64,000 bases of DNA from JAGQSZ01 sp049647585 (lineage in GTDB: Bacteria > Actinomycetota > Acidimicrobiia > Acidimicrobiales > Microtrichaceae). The position numbers and the translations under genes were made by a program. Location of the stretch: contig JBARXY010000041.1 in assembly GCA_049647585.1 (NCBI GenBank), positions 124,001-188,000 on the forward strand, read 5' to 3'. Every line of letters starts with the position of its first letter. The stretch's first letter is position 1. Of this stretch, positions 60,699 to 64,000 are shown one piece after another. The notes beneath the pieces were generated by a model. That model was not told the origin of the DNA and did no database searches. It saw only the letters and a list, made by a program, of their open reading frames with translations.

Positions 60699-61502
60699 CT
60701 AGTCCTGACACCCGGGACACCAGTAGACGACGCGTCCGTTCTCGCTCTTGTTGTTCCAACGGACCGGTCCGCCGCATCGTCGACATTGCGCCCTCCGTCG
60801 ACCGTAAACGGCAAGGCCGCCCGGAACCGTCGTTCGGCGGCGTGTGGTCAGGTTCGCCCTGAGCAATTTCGCAGAGGTGACAATCAGCTCAGCTCGCAAC
60901 CCGGCCGGCACCTCACCGAGAGTTCGAAACGGCGAAACGTGACACGCCCAGCAGACCTCCGAGCGGTAGACGTTGCCGACCCCATTGGCTACCCGCTGGT
61001 CCAACAGAACATCGCCGATTGCCCTATCCGGAGATGAGACTTCGTCCATCCTGTCGACACACCTGCGAATGATCTCCGGCGAGAGTTCCTTCGCAGTTCC
61101 CTCCAGCGGAGCGGCCAGATCCGGACCGAGATGACCCATGGGGTCGGCGCTGCCACCGAGTCGAGTCGTCGGAAACGTCCTCATCACCGGCGCTGCGAAA
61201 CACACCGCAACTCGCTCCGGGACCTCGATGACACAACGGGCCAGGTATTCGGGCTTCCTCCAACGCTCACCCGGGTCATAGAGGTGCCAGGAGCCGGTCA
61301 TCCGCATGTGCGTCTCAAGGGTCAATCCGCCGGAGAATCGGATCAGCAGATGCTTCCCAACTGCCTCGACCGCCTCGATCGCTTCGCCCAGCCTGGGCCT
61401 GGTGCCCGTCAGCCGGTCGGCGGTGAAGCGAGTCAGTTGCTGTCCCACAAGCGCCGGTCGCAGGCGGGTGGCAGCCTTGTGGATGGTGTCGCCCTCTGGC
61501 AC
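60699..61502 (-). CDS. nei: Fpg/Nei-family DNA glycosylase (endonuclease VIII)
   Basis: This encodes 267 residues from the GTG at 61502, chosen so that Pro2-Glu3 (PEGDTIHKAA) form the catalytic N terminus. The first-domain 'LTLETHMRMTGSWHLYDPGE', the H2TH segment 'DQRVANGVGNVYRSEVCWAC' and the C-terminal zinc finger 'CRRCGGPVRW...WCPGC' are all present. The enzyme removes oxidised pyrimidines and cuts by beta/delta elimination. Nei rather than Fpg is indicated by EGDTIH. Complete and probably functional. Confidence 0.93.
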   Translation of the reverse strand: MPEGDTIHKAATRLRPALVGQQLTRFTADRLTGTRPRLGEAIEAVEAVGKHLLIRFSGGLTLETHMRMTGSWHLYDPGERWRKPEYLARCVIEVPERVAVCFAAPVMRTFPTTRLGGSADPMGHLGPDLAAPLEGTAKELSPEIIRRCVDRMDEVSSPDRAIGDVLLDQRVANGVGNVYRSEVCWACHVSPFRTLGEVPAGLRAELIVTSAKLLRANLTTRRRTTVPGGLAVYGRRRAQCRRCGGPVRWNNKSENGRVVYWCPGCQD

Positions 61503-61613
61503 CACACGAGTCTGCCATCAGCGCTTCGGCTACAGACCGCGACCCATTCACGGCGAGTCCGATGTCCACTCATGTAGCAGTCACCGCCGGTGGATCGCTC
61601 ACTGCCGGGTTAG

Positions 61614-62366
61614 TCAGACGGTGGCGCTCATGATCATCGGTGTCGTCGGCTTATCCGATCCCCCCGCCGGTTCGATGGTCACTCCCACGACATCGCCGGG
61701 CGCAAGGTCGACGTCGATCGACTTGTGGACGACACCGTCGGGGTCGGGGCTGAACATGCCGACGTTCTTGGCGCTATCGCCGCGGACGTGCCAGAACTCA
61801 TAGACGTGGCCCTCTGGTGGCGACGCCATGTCGTCGGCCATGACCATCGCCTTGCGTTCCGATGACGAGAACAGAAGTACCGCAGTCGGCTCGCCGGCAG
61901 CACCTAAGCGCAGCATCTCCATGTCCGGCATATTGACCAGATCAACGATGTCCTGGGTGGGCCTCGCAGCCTCTTCCGGTTCGGACCCGCTTCCTGAACC
62001 GACCAGGTACCCGCCCAGACCGATCAGCCCTACCAGAACTACTGCCGCCGCAACGGATGCGAGCCGAACAAGGATGCGTGACCGACCTCTGGATGCGATC
62101 ACGTCAAGGCGGACCGGCTCCTGACGAATGTCGCCGAGTCTGCTGAGGACCTCGCCTCTCAGAGCGGTGGAGGGCTGGTCAGAACTCAAGGCCGCCAACC
62201 GTGCGGCGGTCTCATGGAAACCGGCTACTTCCTCACCCGCCTCGGGATTTACCTCCAGATGCCGCTCGAAGCGGCGAAGGTCGTCTCCTTCGAGCGCGTC
62301 CAGAGCGAAAAGGCCCGAGAGTCCCGCAGTGTCGAAGTCTTCATCGGGATTGAAATCGTCGCTCAT
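61614..62366 (-). CDS. rskA: Anti-sigma-K factor RskA-like protein
   Basis: This encodes 250 residues. The N-terminal 80 residues ('LSGLFALDALEGDDLRRFER', 'GEEVAGFHETAARLAALSSD') form the anti-sigma domain without the zinc His/Cys, as in RskA. A helix at about 103-124 spans the membrane and the extracytoplasmic part has the RskA signature 'GHVYEFWHVRGDSAKNVGMF'. Its start overlaps the end of the sigma factor gene (ATGA), so the two are coupled. Regulated proteolysis of RskA would release SigK. Confidence 0.92.
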   Translation of the reverse strand: MSDDFNPDEDFDTAGLSGLFALDALEGDDLRRFERHLEVNPEAGEEVAGFHETAARLAALSSDQPSTALRGEVLSRLGDIRQEPVRLDVIASRGRSRILVRLASVAAAVVLVGLIGLGGYLVGSGSGSEPEEAARPTQDIVDLVNMPDMEMLRLGAAGEPTAVLLFSSSERKAMVMADDMASPPEGHVYEFWHVRGDSAKNVGMFSPDPDGVVHKSIDVDLAPGDVVGVTIEPAGGSDKPTTPMIMSATV

Positions 62367-62974
62367 CGAGACACCTCCAGACCATCACGAAGTCGGATCA
62401 GGCCATCACGAATTCGTGTCTTCACCGTTCCGAGTGGCAGATCCAACGTTGCAGCCACCTCGCTGTGGCTGTAGCCGCTGAAGAAGGCGAGCTCTATCGA
62501 TTCACGCTGTGTGGGTGTGAGCTGGTCCATTGCCTTGCTCACACGTCCCTGCTCCAAGGCATCCTCGGTCAGCACGGCGGGGTCCGGCGAGGTCTCTGGG
62601 CGTTCACGCGATGACACCTTCTGCTCCCGGGACCGGGACGCCTCCTCGGAACGGACGCAGTCGACAGCCCGCCTGTGGGCCACGGTGAGGGCCCACGACA
62701 TTGCGGATCCTCGCTGGGATGAATAGCGAGGCGCTGTTCTCCACAGTTCGAGCATCACTTCCTGGGTCACCTCCTCGGATCTTGCTGGATCCCTGAGTAC
62801 CGATCTGATGAGTCCGAAGACCCTGCCGACGGCCACGTCGTAGAACTCGCCGAAAGCAACCTCATCACCGCTTGCGGCCCTGGCGAGAAGCTCGTCAGGA
62901 TCGGTGCCTTTACGGCGTCGAGCCTCTGCCCGGAGCATGAACACCTGTCCATCGTATTGTCGATCAGAGTCCAT
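62363..62974 (-). CDS. sigK: ECF sigma factor SigK-like
   Basis: This encodes 203 residues from the ATG at 62974 (the frame opens at 63190, but that part is a repeat). Region 2 is 'FGEFYDVAVGRVFGLIRSVL' and 'SEEVTQEVMLELWRTAPRYS' with AMSWALTVAHRRAVDCVR; region 4 is 'LTPTQRESIELAFFSGYSHS' and 'EVAATLDLPLGTVKTRIRDG'. It directs RNA polymerase to stress-response promoters and is held by RskA. Divergent from the molybdopterin oxidoreductase gene. Confidence 0.92.
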   Translation of the reverse strand: MDSDRQYDGQVFMLRAEARRRKGTDPDELLARAASGDEVAFGEFYDVAVGRVFGLIRSVLRDPARSEEVTQEVMLELWRTAPRYSSQRGSAMSWALTVAHRRAVDCVRSEEASRSREQKVSSRERPETSPDPAVLTEDALEQGRVSKAMDQLTPTQRESIELAFFSGYSHSEVAATLDLPLGTVKTRIRDGLIRLRDGLEVSR

Positions 62975-63066
62975 CCACCTGATGTTCGCCACGGGCAGCG
63001 GATTGGATTGGAAGAACCTGCGAGCAGGCCTGAAATCTTCCGTGAGACGGTCGGCGGATCGGAGCA

Positions 63067-63139
63067 ACGAGTGACCCGCCCTACGACAGGCAACGGGTGA
63101 CCGGCCTGACGACAGGCGACGGGTGACCGGCCTGACGAC
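63067..63139. repeat. 26-bp period tandem repeats in the sigK upstream region
   Basis: Units start at 63067, 63093 and 63119; the last two share 21 identical bases beginning ACGGGTGACCGGCCTGACGA. The repeats lie in the divergent promoter region between sigK and the oxidoreductase gene. Confidence 0.75.
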
Positions 63140-63188
63140 GGCAATCCGGTCCAATCCAATCTTGCCTCGGCAACGAATCACCCTCGAC

Positions 63189-64000
63189 ATGTCCGATTCA
63201 GATCAAGCCAACAAGTTGTCCGGCCGACGCACCGTTTGGGTACGCGGAGCCGTTGCGGGCCTGGTAGCCACAGGTGTCTCCCTCGGGGTCGCCGAACTGG
63301 TGAGGGCAATGAACAGCGAGCTGAGTTCGCCGATCATCGACGTCGGTGCGCGCTTCATCGACGCCACCCCTCGCTGGCTCAAGGACTTCGCGATCTCGAC
63401 GTTCGGAACGAACGACAAGACCGCTCTGGTCGTAGGAATAGCGACCGTATTGGTGGTCTACGCCTTGACGCTTGGCGTGTTCGGCACCCGCCGCCGATGG
63501 ATCGGGGTCGCGGGTGTTGCGATATTCGCAGCCATTGGGATCGCTGCCTCGTCCGGCCAATCCGGACCGTGGTGGGGTGGTCTTCCAAGCCTCATCGGCG
63601 GTGCCGCAGGCGCAGCGGCGCTCTGGTATCTGCTTGGGTTGGCCGTCAATACTGAGCAAGCCCGCACCGAGTGGGCCGACTCCCGATCCTTTGACACCGA
63701 GACCCCAGGCAGCAGTGCATCAGTTGGCCCGGCGGTGGCCACTGGCAACCCCGAAGGCCGAAAGGTCATGCCGGGACGACTGGATCGTCGGTCCTTCATG
63801 GCGGCGAGCGCCGGCTTCAGCGCCGTGGCCGTCCTGGCGGGAAGCACCGGGCGTTGGCTGTCCGGTCGCTTCGAAGTCGCAGCTGAACGGGCCCGCATCA
63901 TCCTTCCCGGGGCGCGAAGGCCACTTGGCGAGCTACCCGCGGATGTGAAGCTCGACGTGGCCGGCCTGACACCGTTTGTGACCGACAACTCAAACTTCTA
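63189..64000 (+). CDS. Molybdopterin-dependent oxidoreductase, N-terminal part (partial)
   Basis: The ATG at 63189 opens a frame that stays open to the window edge (270 residues). Four membrane helices ('GAVAGLVATGVSLGVAEL', 'KTALVVGIATVLVVYALT', 'WIGVAGVAIFAAIGIAA', 'GGAAGAAALWYLLGLAV') are followed by a twin-arginine-like LDRRSFMAASAGFSAVAV segment and 'LDVAGLTPFVTDNSNF', the start of a sulfite-oxidase-like molybdopterin domain. Proteins with this layout are membrane-bound Mo oxidoreductases of actinobacteria. The catalytic Cys lies beyond the window. Divergent from sigK, which may regulate it. Confidence 0.8.
   Translation, partial: MSDSDQANKLSGRRTVWVRGAVAGLVATGVSLGVAELVRAMNSELSSPIIDVGARFIDATPRWLKDFAISTFGTNDKTALVVGIATVLVVYALTLGVFGTRRRWIGVAGVAIFAAIGIAASSGQSGPWWGGLPSLIGGAAGAAALWYLLGLAVNTEQARTEWADSRSFDTETPGSSASVGPAVATGNPEGRKVMPGRLDRRSFMAASAGFSAVAVLAGSTGRWLSGRFEVAAERARIILPGARRPLGELPADVKLDVAGLTPFVTDNSNF

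Noticed and set aside
1..64000. CRISPR arrays, rRNA genes, replication origin, insertion-sequence transposases
   Set aside because: No regularly spaced repeats with spacers, no rRNA-like sequence, no DnaA-box cluster and no transposase motif were seen.

Overview
The window looks like a high-GC actinobacterial chromosome, most probably class Acidimicrobiia (Ilumatobacter-like). Points in favour are an F420-type LLM oxidoreductase, a DUF6328 protein, a BTAD/AfsR-type regulator, SigK/RskA, surface proteins ending in LAxTG plus a membrane helix (the sorting signal used by class E sortases), and many starts without a Shine-Dalgarno sequence. The class-level placement is inference. There is no rRNA and no complete phage. 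One tRNA gene is intact.

Left chromosomal part (1-10270). The end of a membrane protein, small redox and detoxification enzymes, a VapBC pair and a phytanoyl-CoA-dioxygenase-like protein come first. They are followed by the most striking locus of the window: two paralogous genes (4712-5479 and 8242-8997) whose first 72 residues are almost identical to eukaryotic ubiquitin. In both, the ubiquitin domain is joined through a Thr-rich linker to an Ig-like surface domain and a LAFTG-helix-KRR tail. They flank a DUF6328 membrane protein and a large Ig-like LARTG surface protein, and they share a gapless 54-bp upstream sequence. No E1, E2, JAB protease or sortase lies nearby, and the C-terminal Gly-Gly is missing.

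Integrated island (10302-31708, about 21.4 kb). It sits in the anticodon region of a tRNA-Thr(UGU) gene: the integrase is next to the intact tRNA and a displaced tRNA 3' half lies at the other end. The T-arms of the two tRNA ends differ by compensatory changes. A 125-bp right-end sequence with GTCTCAC sites is present twice (22771 and 31563), so the island looks composite. Cargo: an OLD-type ATPase/TOPRIM nuclease followed by a DUF4365-TPR-PIN protein; a broken MobF relaxase; a frameshifted SIR2-like protein; a coupled pair of a Gly/Cys-tailed protein and a diadenylate-cyclase-domain (DisA_N-like) protein; an excisionase and a second relaxase remnant; and a plus-strand series with a trypsin-like protease, a TIGR02391 protein, an OGG-fold protein, a small membrane protein and a RibD-like deaminase. 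This is a defence-island type content with several candidate systems.

Right chromosomal part (31709-64000). It has a NERD protein, a macro-domain protein, VapBC and MntA/HepT modules, an ice-binding surface protein, a CHASE-GGDEF-EAL protein and a BTAD-ATPase regulator. A minus-strand operon (52232 to 45320) follows: fasciclin lipoprotein, substrate-binding lipoprotein, a four-in-one branched-chain-type ABC transporter with two complementary degenerate ATPase halves, an SRPBCC protein and an SDR. Divergent from it is a CarH-like B12 photoreceptor-repressor gene with a carotenoid-type glycosyltransferase and a convergent CrtO-type acyltransferase, probably light-controlled carotenoid modification. 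The end holds small enzymes, an ADP-ribosylglycohydrolase fused to a dual-specificity phosphatase, an Nei-type glycosylase, SigK/RskA and the start of a molybdopterin oxidoreductase.

Several genes carry single frameshifts or in-frame stops (relaxase, SIR2-like, the gene at 26514, and membrane genes at 33117 and 34727). These are probably real decay of accessory DNA, but sequencing error cannot be excluded for the single-base shifts.
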